A DNA stretch of 64,000 nucleotides from an uncultured Allorhizobium sp. (lineage in GTDB: Bacteria > Pseudomonadota > Alphaproteobacteria > Rhizobiales > Rhizobiaceae): positions 2,681,001-2,745,000 of the forward strand of contig OY288189.1 in assembly GCA_958439205.1 (NCBI GenBank). The letters are read 5' to 3'. The notes beneath the pieces are model-generated. The model was given only the letters and a program-made list of their open reading frames with translations, was not told where the DNA came from and ran no database searches. Positions 9,055-18,824 of the stretch are shown here, piece after piece; position 1 is the first letter of the stretch, and every line of letters begins with the position of its first letter. Made by a program: the position numbers and the translations under genes.

Positions 9055-9292
9055 AACCTACCCTCAGCTTGCTGCCGACCGAGTTGATTCGCTGTGGCGC
9101 AGACGAGTGCGGCAGTGTGCCCGTAAGTCCGAATTTTCATCATTCATTTCACAAAGGTGGGCCGATATTTTTTGGGCTGCGCTGCGACCCGGTGCCCGTG
9201 CCGATTGAAGGTGACGCAACCTCATGTTACGGACGCCCAATTGTCTGTGACGTGTCGGGTTTTTTTGTCACATCTGAGGGATGAGGTTGCGA

Positions 9293-10024
9293 ATGTCTTT
9301 TGACGAATTCCGTGATTCGAATCTGCGCGCAATGTTCGAAGCGGTTTCGTTGAAGAACCTTCAGTTGCAGCAGGCCATTCGCAGCGGTGACGACCAGCTT
9401 GTCCGCGTCCTCGATCGTGAGATCGATCCGCTGATTTCGGCGCTGATCAGCTACCGCGCGACTGATTTCGATGACATCTATCTGCAGATGCGTTTGCTGA
9501 CCAAGCTCCTGCGCGAAGATGCCGATGATCGGACCTGCGTGCTTCGCCATGCCTCCATGCTGACGCTTCTGGTCGAACGCTATTTCGGCCCGAGGCGGAG
9601 CCAGGAGATCCCGGCGCCGAAGTCATCCTCGACCCGCCCGCTTCAGGGTGGCGACGACATCCAGTTGAACGAAGCCATTCTCAACAATTTGCCGGAGCAC
9701 GTGGCGGTCGTCACGCGGGACTATCGCTATTTGTTTGCCAATACGGCGATGGCCGGCATGCTGGGCATGCGGCAGATGGAGATCATTGGGCGCAGTGTGT
9801 TCGATCTCTGTCTTGCTGATGGCAATGACGATTGGCTGCAGGATGCGCTGGACGCCGCCTTTGCAGGCCGTTCCGGCTCCTTCGTCGCCAGGATCTCGGC
9901 TGGGATGGCCAAAAGCGATATGCGCGGCCGATACGCGCCCTTGCGTGCAGCCGATGGCAGCGTGAGCGGTGCCATCCTGACCCTCGGCGAATCGGAACCC
10001 GTCTTCGGCGACGTCGCCGCCTGA
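9293..10024 (+). CDS. PAS-domain protein of unknown role
   Basis: The protein is about 243 residues. An N-terminal helical part (residues 1-110) is unassigned. A PAS domain covers roughly 125-235 and includes NLPEHVAVVTRDYRYLFANTAM and the usual GMLGMRQMEIIGRSVFDL loop. No kinase, GGDEF or HTH output domain follows, so it may be a sensor partner for another protein or a stress protein. The ATG at 9293, with GAGG seven bases before it, is preferred to the ATG at 9281. It converges on the hemerythrin-like gene, with 34 bases between the stops. Confidence 0.75.
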   Translation: MSFDEFRDSNLRAMFEAVSLKNLQLQQAIRSGDDQLVRVLDREIDPLISALISYRATDFDDIYLQMRLLTKLLREDADDRTCVLRHASMLTLLVERYFGPRRSQEIPAPKSSSTRPLQGGDDIQLNEAILNNLPEHVAVVTRDYRYLFANTAMAGMLGMRQMEIIGRSVFDLCLADGNDDWLQDALDAAFAGRSGSFVARISAGMAKSDMRGRYAPLRAADGSVSGAILTLGESEPVFGDVAA

Positions 10025-10058
10025 AGGAGCCTGCTGGCTTGGCAGGCGGGCAGGGGCT

Positions 10059-10580
10059 TCAGCGCCCGACCGCCTGCAATTCCTCTGATGTCACGCCCTG
10101 CAACAGGTGCTCTCGCTCAAAGGCGATGTGCCGGCGGATGCCTTCGAAGAAACCGCGCAGCATATAGCCGACGGCCTCCATATTCACGCGGTCGCCAGAG
10201 CCGAGCTTGAGCAGCGCATCCGTCAGCTCCTCGGCAAAGCATTCGTCCTCGCAATGCTCGAACTTCAGCCTTTCCAGCGTCGGCCCGAGGGCATCGGTCG
10301 CATCGGGGCTTGCCTCGAGCTGCGGGAAGAGGACCGTCTCTTCATAGTGATGGATCCCCTTGATCAAGGGGCCTAAGGCCTTCGCCGCATAGATACATTT
10401 CTGCCGGTTGATGCTCGCCGGCAGTGAGTCGGCGATTTCTTCCAGTTCCCGGCAGAGCGCGAGTTGTTCGGTATGGGCGCGGTATAGCCAGGCGAGATCA
10501 CGCTTGCCCGCATCGAGCAGACGGTTCCCCGTCCTCGTATTGCTATTGTCGGCCTTGCCAGTCTGCATATTCGTCAGCAT
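10059..10580 (-). CDS. Hemerythrin HHE-domain protein
   Basis: The 173-residue protein is a predicted four-helix bundle with metal-ligand motifs of the hemerythrin HHE family: HTEQLALCRELEE, GIHHYEETVLFP, KFEHCEDECFAEEL and RRHIAFEREHLL. Such proteins bind a di-iron centre and respond to oxygen, NO or iron. A longer frame runs up to 10838, but the ATG at 10580, behind GGAGAGAAC, gives a normal domain start. It is divergent from ccoN, and the Fnr box at 10738-10751 lies in the shared region, so co-regulation by oxygen is possible. Its specific role is unknown. Confidence 0.82.
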   Translation of the reverse strand: MLTNMQTGKADNSNTRTGNRLLDAGKRDLAWLYRAHTEQLALCRELEEIADSLPASINRQKCIYAAKALGPLIKGIHHYEETVLFPQLEASPDATDALGPTLERLKFEHCEDECFAEELTDALLKLGSGDRVNMEAVGYMLRGFFEGIRRHIAFEREHLLQGVTSEELQAVGR

Positions 10581-10737
10581 GTCCGTTCTCTCCAACGGGG
10601 TTCTCCGCCGCACGGCTCCCCAGTGCTCCAAGACACGCGCATCGGATCCTTGCATTTTGCGATCGAAAGCCTTGGTGCCTGAGGGATCGCGAACCCGATT
10701 GCATCTCCAAATCTCGCCAATTTTAGAGAGACCCGCA

Positions 10738-10751
10738 TTGACTTGGATCAA
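10738..10751. promoter_or_regulatory. Fnr box upstream of ccoNOQP
   Basis: TTGACTTGGATCAA matches TTGAT-N4-ATCAA at nine of ten defined bases. Its centre is about 113 bases before the ccoN ATG, so a class II promoter would start near 10786. It could also act on the divergent hemerythrin-like gene. Confidence 0.85.
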
Positions 10752-10857
10752 GGTAGCTTGAGCCACCCAATGCGATTGGTGCATCCGACGCGGGAGGTTC
10801 AGCCCATTGGGCACAAGCCCCCGCGATGAGATCAGCAAGCGTTGGGGGATTCCAACA

Positions 10858-12498
10858 ATGAACTATACGTTAGAGACACTGGTGATGGCGGTGCTCGCCT
10901 TCGCCGCGCTGCTCGGGGTGGCCTTCACCCAGGACAGCCTCTTCGCAGCCCATATGTGGGTTGCGTTCTTCGTGCTCACTGCGGGCACGATCGTCATGCT
11001 GCGTCGGATGCAGTTTGCTCCGTCCGTGGCATCCTCCTCCGCAACCAAGCCCAAGGCGCCGCAGTCGGAATATTTCGACGAGGTCGTCCGCTATGGTGTC
11101 ATCGCCACCGTCTTCTGGGGCGTCGTCGGCTTCCTGGTCGGCGTGGTCGTGGCGCTGCAGCTCGCCTATCCCGATCTCAATATCGAGCCCTGGCTGAATT
11201 TCGGGCGCCTGCGTCCGTTGCACACCTCGGCCGTCATCTTCGCCTTCGGCGGTAACGCACTGATCGCGACCTCCTTCTATGTGGTCCAGCGCACCTCGCG
11301 CCAGCGCCTCTTCGGCGGAAATCTCGGCTGGTTCGTCTTCTGGGGCTATCAGTTCTTCATCATCATGGCGGCCACCGGCTATCTCCTGGGCATCACCCAG
11401 GGCAAGGAATATGCCGAGCCGGAATGGTATGTTGACCTGTGGCTGACCGTCGTCTGGGTCGCCTATCTCATCACCTTCATGGGCACGGTGATGACCCGCA
11501 AGGAGAGCCACATCTATGTGGCCAACTGGTTCTACCTGTCCTTCATCATCACCATCGCGATGCTCCACATCGTCAACAACCTCGCGATCCCGGTCTCCTT
11601 CCTCGGCGTCAAGAGCTACTCGGCCTTTGCCGGTGTCCAGGATGCGCTGACCCAGTGGTGGTATGGCCACAACGCCGTCGGCTTCTTCCTGACCGCAGGC
11701 TTCCTCGGCATGATGTACTATTTCGTGCCCAAGCAGGCCGGCCGTCCGGTCTATTCCTACCGCCTGTCGATCATCCACTTCTGGGCCCTGATCTTCATGT
11801 ATATCTGGGCCGGCCCGCACCACCTGCATTATACGGCTCTGCCCGACTGGGCTCAGACGCTGGGCATGGTGTTCTCGGTCATGCTCTGGATGCCGTCCTG
11901 GGGTGGCATGATCAACGGTCTGATGACGCTGTCTGGCGCCTGGGACAAGATCCGCACCGACCCGATCATCCGCATGATGGTCATCGCCATCGCCTTCTAC
12001 GGCATGTCGACCTTCGAAGGCCCGATGATGTCGATCAAGGCCGTCAACTCGCTCAGCCACTATACCGAATGGACCATCGGTCACGTTCACTCGGGCGCAC
12101 TGGGCTGGGTCGGCATGATCTCCTTCGGCGCGATCTACTACCTGACGCCGAAGCTGTGGAACCGCGATCGCCTCTACTCGATGCGCATGGTCAACTGGCA
12201 CTTCTGGCTCGCCACGCTCGGCATCGTCGTCTATGCCGCCGTGCTCTGGGTTGCCGGTATCCAGCAGGGCCTGATGTGGCGCGAATATGATGCCCAGGGC
12301 TTCCTGGTCTACTCGTTCGCCGAGTCCGTCGCTGCCATGTTCCCCTACTATGTCCTGCGTGCCGTTGGCGGTGCCATGTACCTGCTGGGCAGCGTGATCA
12401 TGGCCTACAACATCCTGATGACCATCCTCGGCTATGAGCGCCAGGAAGCCCCGATCCCTGGATCGGTCGCTCCCGCCGCCCTGCAGCCGGCTGAATGA
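10858..12498 (+). CDS. ccoN: cbb3-type cytochrome c oxidase subunit I (CcoN/FixN)
   Basis: The 546-residue catalytic subunit reduces oxygen to water with very high affinity in the cytoplasmic membrane. It shows about twelve or more membrane segments and the haem and copper ligand histidines: [15 protein letters not shown] (low-spin haem side), [20 protein letters not shown] and [10 protein letters not shown]. The ATG at 10858 follows GGGGG and gives the usual N-terminus; an upstream ATG at 10807 lacks a ribosome site. It is the first gene of ccoNOQP and lies behind an Fnr box. Confidence 0.96.
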   Translation: MNYTLETLVMAVLAFAALLGVAFTQDSLFAAHMWVAFFVLTAGTIVMLRRMQFAPSVASSSATKPKAPQSEYFDEVVRYGVIATVFWGVVGFLVGVVVALQLAYPDLNIEPWLNFGRLRPLHTSAVIFAFGGNALIATSFYVVQRTSRQRLFGGNLGWFVFWGYQFFIIMAATGYLLGITQGKEYAEPEWYVDLWLTVVWVAYLITFMGTVMTRKESHIYVANWFYLSFIITIAMLHIVNNLAIPVSFLGVKSYSAFAGVQDALTQWWYGHNAVGFFLTAGFLGMMYYFVPKQAGRPVYSYRLSIIHFWALIFMYIWAGPHHLHYTALPDWAQTLGMVFSVMLWMPSWGGMINGLMTLSGAWDKIRTDPIIRMMVIAIAFYGMSTFEGPMMSIKAVNSLSHYTEWTIGHVHSGALGWVGMISFGAIYYLTPKLWNRDRLYSMRMVNWHFWLATLGIVVYAAVLWVAGIQQGLMWREYDAQGFLVYSFAESVAAMFPYYVLRAVGGAMYLLGSVIMAYNILMTILGYERQEAPIPGSVAPAALQPAE

Positions 12499-12509
12499 GG
12501 AGGGCTCCC

Positions 12510-13241
12510 ATGTCCATTCTTGATAAACACGCAATCCTCGAGAAGAACACGAGCCTTCTCTTCCTCGGTTCGCTTCTGGTGGTCACCATCGGCGGCATCG
12601 TCGAGATCGCCCCGCTCTTCTATCTCGAGAACACCATCGAGAAGGTGGAGGGCATGCGCCCCTACTCACCGCTCGAACTGGCCGGTCGCAACATCTACAT
12701 CCGTGAAGGCTGCTATGTCTGTCACAGCCAGATGATCCGGCCGTTCAAGGACGAGGTCGAGCGCTACGGACACTACTCGCTGGCTGCGGAGTCGATGTAC
12801 GACCATCCGTTCCAGTGGGGTTCGAAGCGCACCGGGCCGGATCTCGCTCGTGTCGGCGACCGCTATTCGAACGAATGGCACGTCCAGCACCTGACAGAGC
12901 CGCGCGACGTCGTGCCGGAATCGATCATGCCGAGCTACTCGTATCTGAAGACGACGCCGCTCAAGGTCGCCAATGTCACGATGGACCTGAAGGCCAACAG
13001 CCTCGTCGGTGTGCCCTATACCGAAGAGATGATGGCCCAGGCAGAAGCCGATCTTGCCGCCCAGGCCGATCCGAACGCCGATACGTCCGGTCTTCTGGAG
13101 CGCTATCCGAAGGCCAAGGTCGCCGATTTCGACGGCAATCCCGCGCAAGTGTCGGAGATGGACGCTCTCGTCGCCTATCTGCAGATGCTCGGCACGCTGG
13201 TCGACTTCTCCACCTATGACGACGCAAGCGGTTACCGCTGA
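12510..13241 (+). CDS. ccoO: cbb3 oxidase monohaem cytochrome c subunit II (CcoO/FixO)
   Basis: The 243-residue subunit has an N-terminal membrane anchor (residues about 15-40) and one haem c site, [13 protein letters not shown], facing the periplasm. It passes electrons from CcoP to CcoN. An in-frame ATG at 12495 overlaps the ccoN stop, but the ATG at 12510, eight bases after GAGGAG, fits the family N-terminus (MSILDKH). It lies directly downstream of ccoN in the operon. Confidence 0.96.
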   Translation: MSILDKHAILEKNTSLLFLGSLLVVTIGGIVEIAPLFYLENTIEKVEGMRPYSPLELAGRNIYIREGCYVCHSQMIRPFKDEVERYGHYSLAAESMYDHPFQWGSKRTGPDLARVGDRYSNEWHVQHLTEPRDVVPESIMPSYSYLKTTPLKVANVTMDLKANSLVGVPYTEEMMAQAEADLAAQADPNADTSGLLERYPKAKVADFDGNPAQVSEMDALVAYLQMLGTLVDFSTYDDASGYR

Positions 13242-13251
13242 GGAGAGCACC

Positions 13252-13404
13252 ATGGAAACCTACACCGCCATGCGCCACTTCGCCGACAGCTGGGCTCTGC
13301 TCGCCATGACCCTGTTTTTCGTCGGAGTCGTGCTCTTCACATTCCGCCCGGGCGGCAAGAAGCCTGCCGACGACGCGGCCAGCATCCCTCTCAAGGAGGA
13401 TTGA
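13252..13404 (+). CDS. ccoQ: cbb3 oxidase small subunit CcoQ/FixQ
   Basis: The 50-residue protein has a single membrane helix (ALLAMTLFFVGVVLFTF, about 15-31) and a charged C-terminal tail, as in CcoQ, which stabilises the oxidase complex. The open frame extends far upstream inside ccoO; the ATG at 13252, preceded by GAGGAGAG, is the sensible start. It sits in the canonical N-O-Q-P order. Confidence 0.92.
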   Translation: METYTAMRHFADSWALLAMTLFFVGVVLFTFRPGGKKPADDAASIPLKED

Positions 13405-13407
13405 ACA

Positions 13408-14274
13408 ATGGCAGACAAGAAACACATCGACGAGATCAGCGGCGTCGAGACCACCGGCCATGAGTGGGACGGCATTCGCGAGCTGAACAACCCGATGCCG
13501 CGCTGGTGGGTCTATACCTTCTATGCGACCATCGTCTGGGCGATCGGCTACACCGTCATGTATCCGGCCTGGCCGCTTCTGACCGACAACACCAAGGGCC
13601 TGCTCGGCTATTCCAGCCGCGCAGAAGTCGCCCAGGAGCTGACGGCGGCGCAGTCTGCGCAATCGGTCTATCTTGAGAAGATCGCCGCTCTGCCGCTCGA
13701 CCAGATTGTCGCCGACAAGGACCTGACCCAGTTCGCGCTTGCCGGTGGTGCTGCCGCCTTCAAGGTGAACTGCTCGCCCTGCCATGGTTCGGGTGCCGCC
13801 GGCGGTGCCGGTTATCCGAACCTCAACGACGACGACTGGCTGTGGGGCGGTGATCTCGAATCGATCCACACCTCGATCGCGCATGGCATCCGCTACGATC
13901 AGGATCCGGATACGCGGGTTTCGGAGATGCCGGCTTTCGCCGACATCATCGAGCCCGAGCAGATCAAGCAGGTTGCGGCCTATGTCGTCAGCCTGACCGG
14001 CACGCCGAATGATGCGGCCATGGTTGAACCGGGTAAGCAGCTCTATGCCGACAATTGCGCCTCCTGCCATGGGGAAGACGCCAAGGGCAATCGCGACTTC
14101 GGTGCGCCGAACCTCGCCGATGCCATCTGGCTGAAGGTCGATGGCGAGGCCCAGATCGCAGCACAGATCCGCCAGCCGCGCCACGGTGCGATGCCCGGCT
14201 GGGCCGCGCGCCTGGGGGATACCACCGTCAAGCAGCTGACTGTCTATGTGCACCAGCTGGGCGGCGGCGAATAA
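13408..14274 (+). CDS. ccoP: cbb3 oxidase dihaem cytochrome c subunit III (CcoP/FixP)
   Basis: The 288-residue subunit has an N-terminal membrane helix (about 30-55) and two class I cytochrome c domains with haem sites NCSPCHGSG and NCASCHGED. It accepts electrons from periplasmic cytochromes or the bc1 complex. The ATG lies ten bases after AAGGAGG. It is the last gene of the oxidase operon; a strong intrinsic terminator begins 24 bases after the stop, so ccoGHIS must be transcribed mainly from its own promoter. Confidence 0.96.
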   Translation: MADKKHIDEISGVETTGHEWDGIRELNNPMPRWWVYTFYATIVWAIGYTVMYPAWPLLTDNTKGLLGYSSRAEVAQELTAAQSAQSVYLEKIAALPLDQIVADKDLTQFALAGGAAAFKVNCSPCHGSGAAGGAGYPNLNDDDWLWGGDLESIHTSIAHGIRYDQDPDTRVSEMPAFADIIEPEQIKQVAAYVVSLTGTPNDAAMVEPGKQLYADNCASCHGEDAKGNRDFGAPNLADAIWLKVDGEAQIAAQIRQPRHGAMPGWAARLGDTTVKQLTVYVHQLGGGE

Positions 14275-14298
14275 GCTCACCCCTTCTTCCCAATCTCA

Positions 14299-14326
14299 GG
14301 GCCGCGTCGTGGACGCGGCCCTTTTT
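14299..14326 (+). terminator. Intrinsic terminator after ccoNOQP
   Basis: A perfect ten-base stem, GGGCCGCGTC with GACGCGGCCC, encloses a three-base loop and is followed directly by TTTTT. Its position right after ccoP ends the oxidase operon. Confidence 0.93.
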
Positions 14327-14371
14327 CGTACAATAGGGAAAATCATATGTGTTGCGACGCTTCGCCGCTGC

Positions 14372-14385
14372 TTGACTTAAGTCAA
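14372..14385. promoter_or_regulatory. Fnr box upstream of ccoGHIS
   Basis: TTGACTTAAGTCAA is a perfect palindrome and matches TTGAT-N4-ATCAA at eight of ten defined bases, differing symmetrically at one base in each half. Its centre is about 63 bases before the ccoG ATG, so transcription would start near 14420. It is the third Fnr box in the window. Confidence 0.82.
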
Positions 14386-14441
14386 GGCGGGCTGGCCTTC
14401 GAGATGGGACAAGGCGAGCATCAGAAGAAGGTTCTTGTCCC

Positions 14442-16034
14442 ATGAACATACACGCCGATCAAACCCACGCCGCCGACGCGCCTGAGGTGGAGAGATTGGA
14501 AGCCGAGGCGGTGATGTCGGCCAAGAGCCGCGGCCCGCTCTATGAGGCTCGCAAGAAGATCTTCCCGAAGCGTGCGGAGGGGGCCTTCCGCCGCTTCAAG
14601 TGGATCATCATGGCGATCACGCTCGGCATCTACTACCTCACGCCCTGGCTGCGCTGGGATCGCGGCGAGTTCGCGCCCGACCAGGCGGTCCTCATAGATT
14701 TGGCCCATCGTCGGTTCTACTTCTTCTTCATCGAGATCTGGCCGCAGGAGTTCTTCTTCGTCGCAGGCCTGCTCGTGATGGCCGGTTTCGGCCTCTTCCT
14801 CGTCACCTCCGCCGTCGGCCGCGCTTGGTGCGGCTATACCTGTCCGCAGACTGTCTGGGTCGATCTCTTCCTCGTCGTCGAGCGTTTCATCGAGGGCGAC
14901 CGCAATGCGCGCATCAAGCTTGAGTCGGCCCCTTGGACCTTTGACAAGATCTGGAAGCGGGTCAGTAAACACGCCACCTGGATCCTGATCGGTGTTCTGA
15001 CGGGTGGTGCCTGGATCTTCTACTTCGCCGACGCGCCTTCGCTCGCCATGGATTTCGTCACCGGCAATGCCGCACCGGTCGCCTATATGACCGTCGCCAT
15101 CCTGACGGCCACGACTTACGTCTTCGGTGGCCTGATGCGCGAGCAGGTCTGCATCTACATGTGCCCCTGGCCGCGCATCCAGGCCGCGATGCTGGATGAG
15201 AACTCGCTCGTCGTTACCTATAACGACTGGCGTGGCGAACCGCGCACCCGCCACGCCAAGAAGGCGGTCGCCGCTGGCGAATCGGTTGGCGATTGCGTCG
15301 ACTGCAATGCCTGCGTCGCCGTCTGTCCCATGGGCATCGATATCCGCGATGGCCAGCAGCTTGAATGCATCACCTGTGCGCTCTGCATCGACGCCTGTGA
15401 TGGCGTCATGGACAAGATCGGCAAGCCGCGGGGCCTCATCGCCTATGCGACTCTCGACGAATATCAGTCGAACATGGCGCTCGCCACCGGTGGCGGCAGC
15501 TGCAGCATTGACCCCAAGAAGGTGCGCAACGAAGACGGCAGCTTCTCCGACAAGATCCGCCATTTCGATTGGCGCGTGATCTTCCGCGCCCGCACGCTGC
15601 TCTACATGGGCGTATGGACGGCCGTCGGCATCGGCATGCTGGTCGCTCTGCTTGGCCGTGACCGGCTGGAGGTGAACGTCCTGCATGATCGCAATCCGCA
15701 ATTCGTGCTCGAATCCGATGGCTCGATCCGCAACGGCTACACCGTCCGCATCCTCAACATGATCGCTGCCCCGCGCGAGATCGAGGTGTCGCTCGAAGGC
15801 CTGCCGGATGCGACGATGAAGATCAACGGCATCAACCAGCCGCCCGCCCGTTCCTTCACCGTCTCGGTCGAACCGGACGAGGCGACCACGCTCAAGGTCT
15901 TCGTGACGCTTTCGGGTGACAAGGTCGAGGACGACAATCAGGAATTCCAGTTCATTGCCAAGGATCAGGGCAGTGACGAGCGCGATGTCTATGAAGCCGT
16001 CTTCATGGGACCGGGAGAAAAAGATGACGACTGA
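14442..16034 (+). CDS. ccoG: Cytochrome c oxidase accessory protein CcoG/FixG
   Basis: The 530-residue membrane protein has two 4Fe-4S ferredoxin-type sites, CVDCNACVAVCPMGIDI and CITCALCIDACDGV (about residues 286-325), plus several membrane helices in the N-terminal half, one near residue 390 and a C-terminal Ig-like periplasmic domain. It is thought to reduce copper(II) during assembly of the cbb3 CuB centre. It begins the ccoGHIS operon. The start codon of ccoH lies inside its last codons (11-base overlap). Confidence 0.95.
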   Translation: MNIHADQTHAADAPEVERLEAEAVMSAKSRGPLYEARKKIFPKRAEGAFRRFKWIIMAITLGIYYLTPWLRWDRGEFAPDQAVLIDLAHRRFYFFFIEIWPQEFFFVAGLLVMAGFGLFLVTSAVGRAWCGYTCPQTVWVDLFLVVERFIEGDRNARIKLESAPWTFDKIWKRVSKHATWILIGVLTGGAWIFYFADAPSLAMDFVTGNAAPVAYMTVAILTATTYVFGGLMREQVCIYMCPWPRIQAAMLDENSLVVTYNDWRGEPRTRHAKKAVAAGESVGDCVDCNACVAVCPMGIDIRDGQQLECITCALCIDACDGVMDKIGKPRGLIAYATLDEYQSNMALATGGGSCSIDPKKVRNEDGSFSDKIRHFDWRVIFRARTLLYMGVWTAVGIGMLVALLGRDRLEVNVLHDRNPQFVLESDGSIRNGYTVRILNMIAAPREIEVSLEGLPDATMKINGINQPPARSFTVSVEPDEATTLKVFVTLSGDKVEDDNQEFQFIAKDQGSDERDVYEAVFMGPGEKDDD

Positions 16035-16512
16035 CGCAAAAAAGCCCTTCACCTTCACTGGCTGGCACATGCTGGCGATCATGCTGGCCTTTTTCGGCAC
16101 GATCATCACGGTCAACTTCACCATGGCCTATCTGGCAACGTCGAGCTGGAGCGGTCTTGTGGTGAAGAACACCTATGTCGCAAGCCAACAGTTCAACGGC
16201 AAGACGGCTGCCATCCGCGAGATGCTGGCGACCGGCATCACCGGTGATCTCTTCGTCGATGCCAAGGGCATGCGCTACCGGCTGACGCTTCCGGGAAATA
16301 CGGCCGTCGTTGCCGATGCGGTGACGGCCCATTTCAAGCGGCCCGTCGGCGTCGCCCAGGATTTCGAACTCCAGCTGACGCCTGCTGGCGACGGTCTCTA
16401 TCTGGCGGAGACGGCGGTTCTACCCGGCAGCTGGATCGTCGAAATGCAGGCGACCAAGGACGGCAAGTTGATCATGCATGAGGCGAAGCGGGTTTCCGTT
16501 TCAGGAGAATGA
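16024..16512 (+). CDS. ccoH: cbb3 oxidase assembly protein CcoH/FixH
   Basis: The 162-residue protein has one N-terminal membrane helix (GWHMLAIMLAFFGTIITVNF) and a periplasmic domain typical of FixH, needed for stable cbb3 oxidase assembly. The start at 16024 overlaps the end of ccoG and follows GGGAGAAA. Its stop overlaps the ccoI start (ATGA at 16509-16512), so translation is coupled through the operon. Confidence 0.92.
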   Translation: MTTDAKKPFTFTGWHMLAIMLAFFGTIITVNFTMAYLATSSWSGLVVKNTYVASQQFNGKTAAIREMLATGITGDLFVDAKGMRYRLTLPGNTAVVADAVTAHFKRPVGVAQDFELQLTPAGDGLYLAETAVLPGSWIVEMQATKDGKLIMHEAKRVSVSGE

Positions 16513-18824
16513 CGATGAGTTGCTGCGCGGCAGGCACCGAAGGCGCATTGGACATGGAGCGGGCAGGGGTCTCCCTGCCGTCGGCGGAAGAGTTGAAGCT
16601 CTCCAGCCGTGCGGTCGGCCCCGGCCTCTGGCAGGTCGATATGAGCGTACCCGCCGTCCACTGCGGCACCTGCATCACGACTGTCGAGGGTGTGCTGAAG
16701 GCGCTTCCCGAAGTTGAGCGCGCGCGCGTGAACCTCTCGACCAAACGCGTTTCGGTCGTCTGGAAAGAGGCCGTCGACGGTGTCGAGACCGACCCGGTCA
16801 ATCTTGCCCGGGCCATAGCCTCGACCGGCTACACCGCCCATCTGTTCACTTCAGCGGAAGAAGCTTCCGACGCGCTCCGCAACAAGCTGATCCGGGCGGT
16901 TGCCGTCTCAGGCTTTGCCGCGACCAACATCATGCTCTTGTCGGTCTCCGTCTGGTCCGGTGCGGATGCCTCGACGCGTGATCTCTTCCACTGGATCTCG
17001 GCGATGATCGCCGCGCCGGCCCTCATCTATGCCGGTCGCTTCTTCTACGAATCGGCCTGGAACGCGCTGAAACATGGCCGCACCAACATGGATGTGCCGA
17101 TCGCCATCGGCATCACGCTCTCCTATTTCGCCTCGCTCTGGGAAACCATCCATCACGGCGAACATGCCTATTTCGACGCGACGGCGTCACTGCTCTTCTT
17201 CCTTCTGATCGGTCGTACGCTCGACCACATCATGCGCGATCGGGCACGCTCCGCCATCAGCGGCCTTGCTCGCCTCAATCCGCGCGGTGCCATGGTGCTG
17301 ACCGAGGACGGTTCGCGCGAATACCGCGCCGTTGACGAAATTCGTGTCGGCGACCAGGTGGCGATATCAGCTGGCGACCGCATTCCCGTCGATGGCATTG
17401 TTGTCTCCGGCGAAAGCGATCTCGACATGTCGATCGTCAACGGCGAAAGCGCGCCGGTCTCTGTCCGTCCGGGCTCGGAAATCCAGGCTGGCACGCTGAG
17501 CCTCACGGGCTCGCTGACCGTCCGCGCCACGGCAACCGCCCAGAACTCTTTCCTGTCCGAAATCATCCATCTGATGGAAGCGGCCGAAGGGGGCAGGGCG
17601 CGCTACCGCCGGATCGCCGACCGGGCAGCCCAGTATTATTCGCCTGCCGTCCATCTGGTTGCGATCACTTCCTTCGTCGCCTGGGGTCTCTATGACGGTG
17701 ACTGGAAGCACGCGATGATGGTCGCGATAGCGGTTCTCATCATCACCTGCCCCTGTGCGCTCGGGCTTGCCGTGCCTGTGGTCCAGGTTGTCGCTGCTGG
17801 TCGCCTGTTCAAGGCGGGCGTCATGGTCAAGGACGGTTCCGCCATGGAGCGGCTTGCCGAAATCGAAGCCGTCGCCTTCGACAAGACCGGCACGCTGACG
17901 CTTGGCCGCCCGCGCCTCGTTGATGCCACCAAGATCGAGCCGATCGGCTTTGCTGTCGCCGCTGGTCTCGCGGCACATTCCCGCCATCCTCTGTCGCGGG
18001 CGCTTTGGGCTGCCTATGGGGGGCAGCCGCGGGGTTTCGACACCGTTCGCGAAGTACCGGGATCCGGCGTCGAAGCGGAAACGGTGGAGGGCGTCTGGCG
18101 TCTCGGCAACCGGCGCTTTGCCTGCGTCTCTGATGTCGTTGATACGACCGACAAGCCTTATTCCGAGGTCGTTCTCTCGCTCGACGGCATCGAACGGGCG
18201 ACCTTCCTGTTCGAGGATATGCTGCGGCCAAGAGCCCAGTCCTCGATCGCGGCTCTGAAACAGGCCGGCCTCGATCTTGGTATCCTCTCGGGCGACCGTG
18301 CCCCCGTCGTCGCCAAGCTTGCCGCCGATCTCGGCATCGACAACTGGCGCGCCGGTCTCACCCCGCGCGATAAGGCCGAAGCCTGTGCCGAGGCATCGGC
18401 CCGCGGTCGCCGCGTGCTGATGGTCGGCGACGGTATCAATGATGCACCGGCGCTCTCATCCGCGAATGTCTCGATGGCACCCGCCACGGCCGCCGATGTC
18501 GGTCGCCAGGCCGCAGACTTCGTCTTCATGCGTGACGGGCTGGAAGCCGTGCCTTTCGCGATAGAGGCCTCGCGCCGGGCCGGTCGCCTGATCCGCGAGA
18601 ATTTCGCGCTCGCGATCGGCTACAATGTCATCGCCGTTCCGATTGCGCTGCTTGGTTACGCCACGCCGCTGATTGCAGCGGTCGCCATGTCCACCTCGTC
18701 GATCATCGTGGTCGCCAATGCGCTGCGTCTCAACCGGTTGACCCTGGATGAAAACGTGCTCGCATCAGGCGTTGCCGCGAACGCATCGACAGCACCGGTC
18801 GATGGTGCGAGGATCGCCGCATGA
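16509..18824 (+). CDS. ccoI: Copper-transporting P1B-type ATPase CcoI/FixI
   Basis: The 771-residue ATPase delivers copper for the CuB centre of the cbb3 oxidase. Visible motifs in order are an N-terminal heavy-metal domain with CGTC (about residues 51-54), the actuator loop with NGES in place of TGES, the membrane CPC motif (ITCPCALGLAVP), the phosphorylation site DKTGTLT, the HP locus (HSRHPLSRAL) and GDGINDAPAL. The N-terminal MSCCAA may also bind metal. It overlaps ccoH and ccoS by four bases each. Being in the fix/cco operon makes it CcoI rather than a detoxification CopA. Confidence 0.95.
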   Translation: MTMSCCAAGTEGALDMERAGVSLPSAEELKLSSRAVGPGLWQVDMSVPAVHCGTCITTVEGVLKALPEVERARVNLSTKRVSVVWKEAVDGVETDPVNLARAIASTGYTAHLFTSAEEASDALRNKLIRAVAVSGFAATNIMLLSVSVWSGADASTRDLFHWISAMIAAPALIYAGRFFYESAWNALKHGRTNMDVPIAIGITLSYFASLWETIHHGEHAYFDATASLLFFLLIGRTLDHIMRDRARSAISGLARLNPRGAMVLTEDGSREYRAVDEIRVGDQVAISAGDRIPVDGIVVSGESDLDMSIVNGESAPVSVRPGSEIQAGTLSLTGSLTVRATATAQNSFLSEIIHLMEAAEGGRARYRRIADRAAQYYSPAVHLVAITSFVAWGLYDGDWKHAMMVAIAVLIITCPCALGLAVPVVQVVAAGRLFKAGVMVKDGSAMERLAEIEAVAFDKTGTLTLGRPRLVDATKIEPIGFAVAAGLAAHSRHPLSRALWAAYGGQPRGFDTVREVPGSGVEAETVEGVWRLGNRRFACVSDVVDTTDKPYSEVVLSLDGIERATFLFEDMLRPRAQSSIAALKQAGLDLGILSGDRAPVVAKLAADLGIDNWRAGLTPRDKAEACAEASARGRRVLMVGDGINDAPALSSANVSMAPATAADVGRQAADFVFMRDGLEAVPFAIEASRRAGRLIRENFALAIGYNVIAVPIALLGYATPLIAAVAMSTSSIIVVANALRLNRLTLDENVLASGVAANASTAPVDGARIAA

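Noticed and set aside
9246..9272. TGTGAC / GTCACA inverted repeat with a T-run before the PAS gene
   Set aside because: Arms are only six bases with fifteen between them, and the T-run is inside the loop, so it is neither a convincing terminator nor a clear operator.
10870..12534. 554-residue open frame on the minus strand opposite ccoN
   Set aside because: It is the complement of a clear oxidase gene; the protein is a low-information mix of charged residues and resembles no family.
14421..16124. 567-residue minus-strand frame opposite ccoG
   Set aside because: Antisense frame kept open by GC-rich codon bias; ccoG on the plus strand has full ferredoxin motifs.
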